A stretch of DNA of 64,000 nt from Symsagittifera roscoffensis (lineage: Eukaryota > Xenacoelomorpha > Acoela > Convolutidae): contig NC_087070.1 in assembly GCF_963678635.1 (NCBI RefSeq), positions 28,392,848-28,456,847 of the forward strand, in the 5' to 3' direction. Below the pieces are notes generated by a model, which saw only the letters and a program-made list of their open reading frames with translations, ran no database searches and was not told where the DNA came from. A program made the translations under genes and the position numbers. Below are positions 33,001 to 39,789 of this stretch, one piece after another. Position 1 is the stretch's first letter, and the number at the start of each line of letters is the position of its first letter.

Positions 33001-35091
33001 TACTAGTAAGAGCCTCCAAATACCAGTAAGAGCCCAGTGCAAGAATTCGTAAAATTTTTAGTATAAAGTAAATTATGTAAGTAAAGTATACTTGATGACC
33101 ACATCAATTTTCAATAATTCAGCTATAACGAAGAACAGAATGAAAATTTATTTACAAAAGCTTGTTGACGGCAGCTTCTTGCTTCGAATTCTTGCACTAG
33201 GCGTATTTTAATCAGATTGACAATGTGCAGAAGTTAATCATCGAGCAGAACTCATGACTTGTGTGTTCATGTCTTTTGTGATATTGGTTTTTTGGACATT
33301 GGACACACCTTTAGGACCGTTTCAACTGATCCAGTAAGTAGTAAAGAACTCTTGTAGAAACATCCATCATTGTATTTGTTCATAAAGTAGTGACTTTGCC
33401 ATTTGTATTTTTGCGATTTGGGTTAATGCTTCTTGCAAGAAGTTCAAAAAAGCTCAACGGTTTAACTTACTTGTTGCGGTTATTGAAGACGTAATTTCCC
33501 GGAGTTGATGTGAGGTTATCTAAAAAGAAAACGGAATCGTTTAATCCCAGTCAGTATTTGAGCGATCGCTTCATGAAAAAATCTCGACTTTCCAGAACAC
33601 TTCTCTCAATTTCAGAAAGCTAGATCAAATTTTTTTATTCCGCTGGGAAATCTGAAAACCAAATGAGACTAAACAAATTTTTAAACTTATCCTGAAAAAA
33701 AAACATGAGATCCTATATAGAGTCTTCACTACGTTCATCGACGCTTTCTGAAACAAACAGCTTATTCCCAGCTGAAACAGCTATTGAGACTTAGGAAATT
33801 AGATTAAGATCAGCATTGGACTAAAAAGTTGTCAGAACCTATCCGGCCGAAGATAGATAGTGTGACAAACACGGTTTACGCCATCCGAAATTACTCTATA
33901 GGATATCCATACGAGATATACTAGGCAATACCGCCGCTTCCCCTTTAAATTCCGAATCTGTTTGAAAGCTGTATGAACATACTTGCATAGCTATAAGTAA
34001 CAGTACTAGAATGAATAGCGACCTACCAACCGGCGCTGTTGGGGAAGATATTGGAGGAGCAGTCGGCGAGTATCTTCTGCAGCTGCACCACTAAGTTGGG
34101 CATTTCCTCCAGCAGCAACCATTGGAACTCGCTTTCCTGCGGCAGCAAAAAAAAACGAGGGAGAGGTGAGGGGCAAGCAGTGTACACGTGACAGCACAAC
34201 ACATCACTCAAAATGTCAGATAAAACAACACAACATTCAAGAATCCCGTCAAATATTTGCATGAAATGAGTATGCAAAAATTCACAAATATGGCAGGATG
34301 GATTTTTCGAGAACATTTTGTTGTTTTTATCTGATCTTTTCCGTTGTGATGTGTAGTAGGTGTCCGACGTGTGATCTCAATTTCTATTGGTCATGTAAAA
34401 AGTAACTGGCAACCACAGCCCAGAGTCAGTTTGTTTCGTCTTTTTTGAGTTAAAACTATGCATTTCAAAAGGTTGACAAATAATTTGATTCAAATTTCTT
34501 GCTGTTCGTATTTAATCCAACTTCTACTTTAATGTGCCACAAATTAAACTATTTGAAAATCGAAACATTGATTTAGTATATCTTTTTGAGCCGCTTAGTG
34601 CATAAGAGCTCTAACTTTTCTAGCTACCAAAAAGTGTTGATACCTTAATATTGTATAAAAAATACAAACTTTTCTTCATTTAGGAGAAAATTACCTCATA
34701 AATGTGACTAATGTGTTTTTTACTTTTGTTATATCAGTTACTTTGATTATTATTACAAGTATTACACTCAATCTTTTCTCAACTTGGCCGTTTTATGGCA
34801 ACCCCAAAAGAAAACAACCTCAGATGCAAAAACTGATGCTCAAAAAAAGCTGAGGCTCAGAGAAGGCATATTACTGTGCTCAGTTGTTTCAATTAAGTTA
34901 TATCGATGGTTTTAATAAGAATTCGAAGAAAATTGTCCAATTAGCCTCGTGTGGTAATTCAGAAGCTATTAGCCAGGTTAAAAAGTTAAGGGCCATTATA
35001 ACGACCTGCATCATTTATGAATCATTGAAGCATTGGCAAATTTGAAGCAAACACTTACCAATGCTAACTTCTCACCACGAGTCAGTTCCAT
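11737..35091 (-). CDS. rogdi: rogdi homologue, complete nine-exon coding gene (span)
   Basis: Nine exons (35059-35091, 34031-34136, 33471-33519, 28664-28718, 28498-28578, 23133-23225, 22928-23026, 12327-12457, 11737-12013) join in phase through GT-AG introns into 924 bases, 307 codons plus TGA. The length is close to vertebrate ROGDI (287). Matching landmarks in order: ESEFQWLLLEEM (ROGDI EEEFRWLLHDE), FKGVVTLF (VKGVLTL), DLQIKFP, REDSPWKVPQ, LLDQLTGLLNSAR, LFNPPLPSEFAVIF (APALPSDLLVNVY) and VPWLTSLIMAISFCLEQSQL followed by MKDKVAMFQQY. ROGDI/Rav2 is a leucine-zipper-type helical protein of the rabconnectin-3/RAVE complex that promotes V-ATPase assembly. The C-terminal ~45 residues after FQQY form a Ser/Thr/His-rich extension. 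Four introns are above 900 bp and three hold transposons; two are 85 and 106 bp. Confidence 0.95.
12150..12223. repeat. Foldback with 31-bp arms in the rogdi exon 8-9 intron
   Basis: The left arm 12150-12180 (CAGGTTTGTCAATGCGGGTA and on) and the right arm 12193-12223 are inverted copies with 27 of 31 positions matching, around a 12-base loop. Both arms lie between the exon 8 donor and the exon 9 acceptor, so the pre-mRNA would carry a long stem. Confidence 0.75.
12327..12457 (-). CDS. rogdi: rogdi exon 8
   Basis: Acceptor TTTTGTTCAG and donor GTACATG; 43 codons plus two bases: VLFNPPLPSEFAVIFTVL and onward, matching ROGDI FAPALPSDLLVNVYINLNKL. The intron upstream is 10.5 kb and contains two diverged copies of this exon's 5' edge. 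Confidence 0.92.
12441..13124. repeat. Copy 1 of an intron segment repeated three times (includes the true exon 8 acceptor)
   Basis: From the edge of exon 8 outward this sequence (AGCTACCTGGGTTGACTT, AACGCTTATCATACAGTTCG, CACAGGCGAAGCTGCGCTTT) recurs at 17.1-17.56 kb and 18.0-18.65 kb in the same orientation and order. It ends at the Gypsy LTR insertion point. Confidence 0.85.
13125..13472 (-). repeat. 3' LTR of the intronic Gypsy element
   Basis: Shares TGGATCGGTGCAA at its low end, CGACATATATAGCATCG in the middle and a TTGATTAAACTCAACTGATAA-like block near its high end with the LTRs at 16.8 and 17.6 kb. The pol frame stops inside it. Confidence 0.8.
13447..16040 (-). pseudogene. Gypsy pol: protease, RT, RNase H, integrase, broken
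   Basis: From high to low coordinate: a protease-like block (GTEMDTAANTTMIS, about 15960-16010, with D-T-A in place of the DSG/DTG loop); an RT entry block (KIPLPIQKAVTAKLQDMVR, about 15600-15660) and DRERK further on; RT palm (STQQGLFKLCRLPQELRNFS near 15320-15370) and the catalytic VIFQDDLLVCG at 15210-15258; RNase H (EGHLVIYISRKLSPADRNY near 14750-14810); integrase zinc-binding region (CLRCEICQKNTPSLGK near 14245-14290); integrase core (FHTDWAHMKEHGHMLFVADA, then VPKILVSDSGSEFVGHDLKG, 14000-14200); and the core end (SKLKRKTPAELVLGRKIRE at 13760-13830). At least six frame changes separate the blocks. Confidence 0.85.
16041..16737 (-). pseudogene. Gypsy gag-like region, broken
   Basis: Two minus-strand frames start just inside the upstream LTR, at 16513-16737 (MNYGNNSLDRSKREKTMAWL) and 16322-16547, overlapping and out of phase. 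Position between the primer-binding site and protease supports gag. I see no intact zinc knuckle. Confidence 0.5.
16747..16763 (-). other. Candidate primer-binding site
   Basis: On the minus strand, ACTGGTGTCCAGACTGG follows directly after the LTR end ...GATCCACA. A TGGTGTC-type start is common for Gypsy primer-binding sites; the matching tRNA was not identified. Confidence 0.45.
16764..17029 (-). repeat. 5' LTR of the intronic Gypsy element (internally shortened)
   Basis: Begins TGTGGATCGGTGCAA on the plus strand and ends near GCTTCATCA. It is about 80 bp shorter than its partner. Confidence 0.75.
17098..17561. repeat. Copy 2 of the rogdi intron segment
   Basis: Starts inside the exon 8 edge homology (GTGGGTTGAACAAATGCTG) and follows copy 1 through GAATTTAGCTACCTGGGTTG and AACGCTTATCATACAGTTCG to the LTR insertion point, with an internal deletion of the CACAGGCGAAGCTGCG block. 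Confidence 0.8.
17562..17919 (-). repeat. Solo LTR of the same Gypsy family
   Basis: Begins TGTGGATTGGTGCAAGG and ends near ATACGCTTCAACC, with no internal region. Its left flank equals the left flank of the 13.1-kb LTR, and its right flank (TTCGATGAACTCTCAGA) equals the right flank of the 16.8-17.0-kb LTR. It is therefore a duplicated copy of the same insertion rather than an independent one. Confidence 0.8.
18020..18650. repeat. Copy 3 of the rogdi intron segment, with a decoy exon 8 edge
   Basis: Includes 18041-18062, the copy of the exon 8 start; on the minus strand it reads TTTGTTCAAG, then TGTTGTTGAGCGCACC where the real exon has GTGTTGTTCAACCCACC. It then repeats the intron segment including CACAGGCGAAGCTGCGCTTT, and diverges near 18650 before any LTR. 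Confidence 0.8.
18960..20055. repeat. Satellite array, about seven diverged units of 136-167 bp
   Basis: The landmark CGTCATATCTCGAAAACTAC, followed within about 20 bases by GAGCAGTCA, recurs with the GAGCAGTCA-like sites ending near 19110, 19277, 19430, 19597, 19740, 19907 and 20043. Each unit also carries CCCCTGAGAGTA and a CAACTACAGGGTTGGG-type block. It lies in the large rogdi intron. Confidence 0.9.
20056..20410. repeat. Purine-rich low-complexity tract
   Basis: About 350 bases made largely of GATAGAAAAAA/GACAGAAAAAA variants, strongly A+G on the plus strand (so pyrimidine-rich in the rogdi sense strand). No coding function. Confidence 0.85.
20411..21546. other. Rogdi intron sequence without genes
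   Basis: AT-rich. Holds a short (GACA)n run near 20520 and a (GATA)n microsatellite near 20715-20745. No coding signal recognised. Confidence 0.5.
21547..22700 (-). pseudogene. LINE reverse transcriptase fragment
   Basis: Minus-strand blocks read, in order, EIWKRSDIFPIYKSGDKQSI, ITNYCPISILYSVSK, YTDLKKAFDEVEHGFLMKKV, LINDLPTG, and later SYGSELWKPNKTELKTIEEV, a typical non-LTR RT order from motif 1 to the thumb. Broken in several places. It sits in the rogdi intron some 230 bp from exon 7. Confidence 0.75.
22928..23026 (-). CDS. rogdi: rogdi exon 7
   Basis: Acceptor GGTTGTTTTAG and donor GTAACA; 33 codons in phase 0: LLDQLTGLLNSARHTLDHP and onward, matching ROGDI LMDAVMLQLTRARNRLTTP. The intron to exon 6 is 106 bp. 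Confidence 0.92.
23133..23225 (-). CDS. rogdi: rogdi exon 6
   Basis: Acceptor TAGATTCAG and donor GTAAGTTT; 31 codons in phase 0 from ACSNLLTKML to THASQIIK. The direct protein match is weak, but the helical pattern, phase and position between exons 5 and 7 fit the ROGDI DARNHVSQAIYLL region. Confidence 0.8.
23935..24110 (+). mobile_element. 3' tail of a LINE with (CTTT)n end
   Basis: The stretch TTTTGATGTT...TTTTGGAGAAAT followed by CTTTCTTTCTTTCTT matches the 3' end of the LINE at 28.2-28.3 kb, which has the same GGAGAAAT and then (CTTT)n. It abuts the 5' end of that LINE. The block CCTTCCGTTGTCTTTCCTCT is itself duplicated here. Confidence 0.65.
24117..25018 (+). pseudogene. LINE ORF1p, L1-like RNA-binding protein, one frameshift
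   Basis: The frame is open from 24117 (no early ATG; first plausible start GTG at 24295) to 24759 and continues in another frame at 24689-25018. It shows a coiled-coil-prone N-terminal half (MPKMIENIKEQIKSAVETAI, WTKEEISKLEKREALKTLSE), then an RRM-like core (ESYNRRDNVKIIGLSE; IAHRLPTRSGRDKPVIVRFS), and a C-terminal domain (KIFEDLSTARVNFLRIMKTD). This is the order of transposase_22/L1 ORF1p-like proteins, which coat the element RNA. The frameshift lies near 24740-24760. Confidence 0.75.
25038..25678 (+). pseudogene. LINE ORF2 endonuclease domain (AP/EEP type), one frameshift
   Basis: Blocks: LLSNVRSIKKHQDDLEALL, INILFLTETKI (metal-binding E), TRGGGTMIQL, a stop at 25337, then in another frame AYIPPRYDKNK, IPIVLAGDFNINTL (catalytic D and N) and NECFSDHYPV (catalytic SDH). 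It would nick target DNA to prime reverse transcription. Confidence 0.85.
25976..27199 (+). pseudogene. LINE ORF2 reverse transcriptase, long open block
   Basis: A 407-codon open block contains the non-LTR RT motifs in order: KQTCGIDEISN, KLAKILPLHKAESRSDMNNY followed by RPIALLSSISKVFEKL, RQFGFREKYATIDSL, CSLFIDLKKAFDTLDHKILL (catalytic D), GITQGSILGPLLFLIYINDL and FLFADDTNI (catalytic DD intact), then LCANKLTINTDKT. The active site is intact, but flanking frameshifts break ORF2. Confidence 0.9.
27159..27860 (+). pseudogene. LINE ORF2 C-terminal domain
   Basis: A frame shifted from the RT block encodes the thumb and C-terminus: CKYLGVVLDSKLSFFHHIQK, YQSNIKPVIQYGILVYGG, LQRKIDRMIYFKNKYDSI, ending with TAA at 27860. 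It is the direct continuation of RT after one frameshift near 27190. Confidence 0.85.
27899..27995 (-). repeat. Single reversed monomer-like piece of the 19-20-kb satellite
   Basis: Read on the minus strand it contains CGATATCTCGAAAACTACAA, then CGATTTGGAGGCTCAT, matching the satellite landmark. It lies in the 3' UTR of the LINE, opposite in orientation to the array. Confidence 0.6.
28498..28578 (-). CDS. rogdi: rogdi exon 5
   Basis: Acceptor CATTCATAG and donor GTTAGT; 27 codons in phase 0: DLQIKFPTC, then IREDSPWKVPQ, matching the ROGDI DVNLKMP and FREDKQWKLQQ region. It is separated from exon 4 by only 85 bp. Confidence 0.92.
28664..28718 (-). CDS. rogdi: rogdi exon 4 (55 bp)
   Basis: Acceptor CTTTATATTTAG and donor GTAAGG. 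Completing the split Asn codon from exon 3, it reads ADSFKGVVTLFQNLIVSA, matching ROGDI around VKGVLTLQGDALSQA. Confidence 0.9.
29130..29960 (+). pseudogene. LINE reverse transcriptase fragment
   Basis: Plus-strand blocks: AFRKAFDNESHNIL, FDAEFRCLLN, then AAQGSVSGPLLFIF and an altered catalytic box (NTDD for xADD), followed by weak thumb-like sequence. Many stops. It lies in rogdi intron 3, antisense to the gene. Confidence 0.65.
29201..29306. repeat. 43-bp tandem duplication inside the LINE fragment
   Basis: Units start at 29201, 29244 and 29287 (last one partial) with CTTTTGA(C/T)AATGAGT, separated by CAACATCTTAACATATCATC. Near-perfect copies. Confidence 0.9.
30200..32690 (-). pseudogene. 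LINE (endonuclease-RT) remnant in rogdi intron 3
   Basis: Minus-strand blocks from high to low coordinate: endonuclease start (NIKALCLNCRNLNRKR near 32550-32620), an endonuclease metal site in weak form (MGDYNLNYL-like near 32250), RT entry (LATPIYKKDEPE near 31500), RPTSITGALSLVFEKLLHKQ near 31420-31480, LLSNTQYGF near 31370, LPDNCKVVQYADDTLVL near 30950-31000 with the DD pair preserved, and the C-terminal block MACEIKTLQSIEKPLSIKTR at 30622-30682. Riddled with stops. Same strand as rogdi. Confidence 0.75.
32691..33470. other. Rogdi intron sequence without genes
   Basis: No coding signal recognised. Holds minor duplications (TGAGAGGCACT at 32796 and 32829; CCAGTAAGAGCC-like near 33006 and 33022). 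Confidence 0.45.
33471..33519 (-). CDS. rogdi: rogdi exon 3 (49 bp)
   Basis: Acceptor TTCTTTTTAG and donor GTAAGTT. With the split codons it reads DNLTSTPGNYVFNNRNN, aligning with the variable segment before ROGDI VKGVLTL. Confidence 0.85.
33690..33945 (+). repeat. Relict LTR/leader related to the left-edge retroelement
   Basis: On the plus strand, CTATTGAGAC, GGACTAAAAAGTTGTCAGAA, CCTATCCGGCCGAAGATAGA and CATCCGAAATTACTCTATAG follow the same order as the minus strand of 5281-5430. Upstream, CCTATATAGAGTCTTCACTA begins a stretch that recurs at 62.44 kb. It lies between rogdi exons 2 and 3. Confidence 0.6.
34031..34136 (-). CDS. rogdi: rogdi exon 2
   Basis: Acceptor CTGCCGCAG, then ESEFQWLLLEEMPNLVVQLQ and onward, 35 codons plus one base. 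The phase-correct donor is GTTGGT. A stronger-looking GTAGGT lies 4 bases downstream and would create a TGA at the junction with exon 3. Confidence 0.9.
34137..35058. other. Rogdi intron 1
   Basis: 922 bp between exon 1 and exon 2. AT-rich, no coding or mobile feature recognised. Confidence 0.6.
35059..35091 (-). CDS. rogdi: rogdi exon 1 (start)
   Basis: ATG at 35091 encodes MELTRGEKLAL, followed by the strong donor GTAAGTG in phase 0. It joins to ESEFQWLL, reproducing the ROGDI N-terminus where about 17 residues precede the EEFRWLL motif. Confidence 0.85.
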
Positions 35092-35967
35092 AACTTTCTG
35101 AAACTCAATTTACTTTATGGCTCATTTCCTCAATTATCTCAAATGTCGTCTTCAAGTTTCGGCCGTCTGCTTCAAAAATGAAACCTTCAGAAGTGAACAG
35201 AAATAATTCTGGTAACTTCCCAAATGTTATAATTCCCAAATGCCATAAAAATGAATTTTTTTCACAAATGCCATAAATTTTGATTGAAACTCAAATGCTT
35301 TCTATCAACAATCAATTCTGCTTTTTATGAGGAATAAAAACGTGTGAACAAGACTTGGAATTAATTACTTCCAAGCAAATGTTGAGCAACAAATTTGCAA
35401 GAAAAACTGATTACAAAAACTAAGTAAGAGCAAGCTTATGCTTTCAATGAAATGTTAAAATTTCTTCAACAATTGAATAAACAACTTTAAAATTTTACTA
35501 AGAAAAGAAACTCGCACGTGAGGCTAGGTGCAGCTTGCACAGCTCCGTTCTGGCTATTCACCTATCCTGAATAGCTACTTAATAGCTTCTATCCTCCATA
35601 GCTACAGGATTGACCCAAGTGCTAAATATCTGCATCGTTTGTAATCTTGGATCCCATGATTTGCACCATTTATTCAAATGTCCTAGCAGACATGCAGATC
35701 TCAACATCCTCATTCTATGGACTGGCCCCCTGCTTGCAGCTGAATTCCTTCAGATCACATAGCATGTAGGAACGGCAGAGCTAAACTCCCTTCAAGAATT
35801 AATTAGCTGACGGAGGATGCTGACCTCTCAACAGCACAACAAAACGAAGAAACGCTCAGATGAGCCCGTAGTTAAAACGTCGTTTAAGTAACCCGCACAC
35901 ATGGCATGCCCTACCTATCCCGTCAGGGGCCAATAACACTAGACTGGGGACGAGACGAAACCATTAA

Positions 35968-36210
35968 GGCCGAAAAAAGTTAACACAATATCGTCTAGAG
36001 TCAGCGAGGTTACTACAATCAAAACAATTTAAATCACTGGACTTAATTGATACTCACGCGTTTTGCGAGAACGTTCACAAAAACAGAATTCCAGAACAAT
36101 TGATAATCAAATTTAATCATAATCAATTAACACTGGAAAGAACAAAAAGTTCATTTGTTGCGACCATTGAAATGGAGAGGAACTTTATATTGGGATACGT
36201 CTCCCAATAA
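35968..36210 (+). CDS. Short open block, possibly from a retroelement, unknown
   Basis: An 80-codon plus-strand stretch between stops, without an ATG near its start, reads GRKKLTQYRLESARLLQSKQ, then LIDTHAFCENVHKNRIPEQL and TLERTKSSFVATIEMERNF. The composition is protein-like. It sits in a block with noticeably higher G+C than its surroundings (35.5-36.0 kb), which suggests inserted DNA. I could not assign a family. Confidence 0.35.
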   Translation, partial: GRKKLTQYRLESARLLQSKQFKSLDLIDTHAFCENVHKNRIPEQLIIKFNHNQLTLERTKSSFVATIEMERNFILGYVSQ

Positions 36211-36360
36211 TCTAGGTACCACTAATAGCCTATCAGCCGTGAGTCTATCATAATAAAAAATATCATAATTTATTTCTCAATTTCGCAATTTGTTTGAAGT
36301 GTTTTTGTTATCGTAGTCTAATTTGGAGCGAGTAAAGCAGGCAGGAAAAGCGAAAATCTG

Positions 36361-36366
36361 TTTATT
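36361..36366 (-). terminator. AATAAA downstream of the 36.5-kb terminal exon
   Basis: AATAAA on the minus strand about 140 bases after the TAG at 36507. Confidence 0.35.
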
Positions 36367-36506
36367 AGGCTATATTTACTTTTCGAAATTTGAATATTAA
36401 AATTTCAGCTGAGTAAAACAATATTTTGAAGGCTGATTTGGCACTTCCTCAGCACTTTCTGGGCTACTTGCACATCAACCGACAAACTTCAGCGACAGAA
36501 CAACAA

Positions 36507-36836
36507 CTAAAGAGCTGAAAATTCTGTGTGTGGTGTCAGCTGCTCTGTTTTGATTCGGGGAACAACGGGAATGATTAAGTTCCCATAGGCAGAGTTCTGA
36601 GTGACAAAGAAACAGTCAGATATCAAATTTGCGTGATTCCATGCCGCCTGCTGCTGCTCCACCAAAGAGCGCACTGGCTGCTGATGCTGGTTGTTAGCTC
36701 CAGTATTCTGCACTTGCTGTGAAACCAAAAGAGTACTGGTCTGGTCTAGAGAGGTAGGAGGGGGTGGTGGAGGAATGCCGGCAGACGAGATGACTGTATG
36801 ACTCCTTGATCGTTGGGGGGTAGGAGTAGACGAGCT
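36507..36836 (-). CDS. Terminal coding exon of an unidentified host gene
   Basis: A 110-codon frame begins right after a good acceptor (CATGTTTCTTCTTAG) at 36837 and ends at TAG 36507. It is low-complexity and regulatory-looking: SSSTPTPQRSRSHTVISSAG, a run of six prolines (GIPPPPPP), a Gln/Asn-rich middle (NNQHQQP, EQQQAAW), and a C-terminal IKTEQ that fits a SUMO-type psi-K-x-E site. This suggests a nuclear regulator, but I do not recognise the family. It ends about 1.4 kb upstream of the rogdi start on the same strand. It may belong with the exon at 44.8-45.2 kb. Confidence 0.6.
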   Translation of the reverse strand, partial: SSSTPTPQRSRSHTVISSAGIPPPPPPTSLDQTSTLLVSQQVQNTGANNQHQQPVRSLVEQQQAAWNHANLISDCFFVTQNSAYGNLIIPVVPRIKTEQLTPHTEFSAL

Positions 36837-37314
36837 CTAAGAAGAAACATGAAATGCCTACCAAATCCAAAACATAGGAATGATGCGCAACTAGGGCTTT
36901 TTTTTCAGTTTCCCAGATATTTTTTAGTTTCCCAGCCCTCCTGAAAATTTGCTACATACAAATTAGTTTAAAATTGTAAAAGCGGCAACTTGCATGTTGA
37001 AATTCGTCCAGTTGTTCTCGGTGACATCTTTTAGTATGTTGCAGTAAAGCAGAACTAATTTTAATGGCATTATAGCAGAAATCAAAAGGAAGTAAAGAGA
37101 CCCACATGGGTCGACAGTACTACGATACGCATCATAGGTACAAGATAAAAAAATTAAATAAATTAATTTGCTAACGCGACTGTTAATCACGACACATTCG
37201 TAGAGGCCGATCGCAGGGGAGGGAATTTCTCTTCGGTGAAATTACAATTTTAATACTTTGAGAGAATCGGTAAAAGCAAAAAATCTGTTAACCTGAGCCA
37301 AGGCAAGGAGAAAT
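36837..37314. other. Intron or intergenic sequence
   Basis: No coding signal beyond chance frames. Confidence 0.4.
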
Positions 37315-38050
37315 CGAAAATTTGAATCAATTTTTTCCTAATATAGGACATCAAATAGCTGAGAAAATTAAATCATCTCAAAAACTTCATAAGAAACGGT
37401 TACTTAATAGTTTTTGTCTCATGAAAACAAGCGAAAAAGAAATCTCCTCGACTTTCCGAAACTTTCAAACAAAATACAGTTGTGATTTTTCTGGGTTAAA
37501 TACTTTTGTCATAAAAAAGATAGAAATGGCAATAATAAAAACACTGACAAAATTAAAAACAAATGCTTAGCTTAAAATTTTTTTCCAGACTGTCTTAAAG
37601 TAGCCATAATAACATCAGTTCAAAAAAGTGGAACAAAAGAAATCCAGAAAACTATAGGCCAATATCTCTTACCAGTTTTCAGCAAAATTGTCGAAAAGTT
37701 TCTCCATAAACGCATTATTGATTTCGTAGATAAACATGGTGTTTTGACTCAAAACCAATTTGGGTTCAGACCTAAATTGACAACAAAAGATGTTTTGGTA
37801 AACTTCATTGAAATCATGCGAAATGATTGGGAATTTCACGGTTATGTACCACGTGCAACTATAGATCTCAAAAAAGCGTTTGATATTTTCAAATGATACA
37901 ATTCTACAAAAAAGATTGAGAACTGCGAACTACGGGTACCATAAAAGAAACTGTTGAATTCTTATTTGACAAATAGATCACAAGTAGTCAAAATAGGCTC
38001 TTTTGAGAAAATAGGGAATCTGGTGTACCGAAGACATTGATAACGAACCG
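37315..38050 (+). pseudogene. LINE reverse transcriptase fragment
   Basis: Plus-strand blocks, with frame changes: MNQFFPNIGHQIAEKIKSS, ENYRPISL, TQNQFGFRPKLTTKDVLVNF, RATIDLKKAFDIF (catalytic-region D). It ends before the DD box. Decayed. Confidence 0.65.
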
Positions 38051-39023
38051 GTATAATTTAGAGTGATTTCGACCATTGAAAAAATCCAAATTCACACTTG
38101 GTAATAGAAGTTATCAAGGCTTTCATGGGATTAAAACACATGAAGAAAAGAAAACAAGCTATACTCCGTGAAAGCAACTTCAAATGAGTTACTACAGATC
38201 AGAAGGCACATTTATGAAAAATATTATTGGAGAAAGAAAGACATCAATATGAGCACTTATTAAGATAAGCATTGGAAAAAAAGTGGACCCTAGTACAAAA
38301 CAATCCTTGCAAGCTAGCTTGTGAAAGAAAAAAGATCTATAATACGCTGCTAAAATTTCACCTTTTGCAATTTTTAACCTCTGTTTACAGAATGGCGCTA
38401 AAAAACTACTTAGGCGCACTACTGAAAAATGGCGCACTACTTTTATTTGAGCACAACTAACTTTTCACGGCTTAAAGCCAGCTTAAATAAGCTATTGTAA
38501 GCCTACACGATCACGCCATATTAGTTCAAAAATTTCAAACCGGGTTTTCCTCGAATGTGAAAAAAATTCTTATGTCATTCAAATCACGATTGAAAGGTCT
38601 TTAATATGATATATCACGCGATTCTTTCCAATAATTATTTGTGGTACAAGATTTTGCGTGGAAAAAAAAGATAAAACACACCATAATGCAGAGTTCCTCC
38701 CCATTTCTTAAATGGTTGGAACCATAACTTAATTCCAGTTCGAGGAACATAGTTATATGTAGATATTATTTGGATATATTTTAGATACAACTTAACTAGT
38801 TCTAGTTTGAGGAACTAAATTTGTTTTTATATACCTTGGGTCGAGCATTCATATCGCCATGTCCATCATCAACATATCAATTTTTTTTATTATGGTGATG
38901 TTTCTGTCTCGTCAGATGGGGTTGGCGGTAACATGCATTGTCGAACTGCAGCTCTCAATGATTAACGGTTTCCCGATCAGTATGTGTAAGGCAACGTTCC
39001 TTGATATCATACTTTCACACAAT
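38051..39023. other. No feature recognised
   Basis: AT-rich with only chance frames on both strands. Confidence 0.4.
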
Positions 39024-39760
39024 CTAACAAATTCTTTCTAGGTTCCCACAATTTTTGATGGATGAGATCGTGATTTCACTGGCCATTTTGTAGCATGAAG
39101 CAAACGGAGCGTGTTCAACATGACCAAACCAGCTGAAGCGTCTGCTTTGAAGGACGTTGATAACGTCACACACGCCGAGTTTATCAGGAAAAAAGATGAA
39201 GCTCATGACCACCAGGCTCAACACCGCAGATCCAGAGAATCATTGCACGGTCAGCCGTTGCAGATGTCATACATTCGGACCCCAAGTTTCACTTCCGTAC
39301 AGCATCGTTGATCGCACACTGGAGAACATTTTTGCAGCTGTTTTAAACGAGATGTGCCTCGAAGTTATTACATGGAGTAGATTCCTAAACCTACACCAGG
39401 CCGAGCAACATCGGGCAGCGATTGTACTATCACAGTCCCCGTCAGCACAGCATGTCATCCAGGTGGCAAAAATTTGGCTCAATATTGAGCGTTATCTCAT
39501 CAACTTCAAACATATTCGAAGGGCGACAGTCGATGGGGCGTAACCATCCAGTGCATCTGGGTCAAATAAATTCTGGGTTTGATACCAGCCGCCTATATTC
39601 CGCAGGAAATTTTGTGATCCGACAACCTGGACTGAGAGCAAGCAATTGAAATGCTTTCAACACCTTTACGACAGACAGTGCAAGGGGGGTACTTCCCAGA
39701 GTCCTTGAGGTATCAGGACCGATGCCTGAGATCAAGAACTTTGCCTTTTTCATGTTGACT
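39024..39760 (-). pseudogene. 3' end of an RTE/CR1-type LINE with a decayed zinc finger
   Basis: Minus-strand blocks: MKKAKFLISGIGPDTSRTLG at 39753, a cysteine/histidine block in another frame (CTVCRKG, then a distant H and C) where this LINE type has a PHD-like finger, then AKMFSSVRSTMLYGSETWGP (39270-39330) and LGVCDVINVLQSRRFSWFGH (39120-39190). Only the C-terminal part remains. Confidence 0.7.
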
Positions 39761-39789
39761 TGGAGAATTTTAATCTCCGTGCCAGTCGT

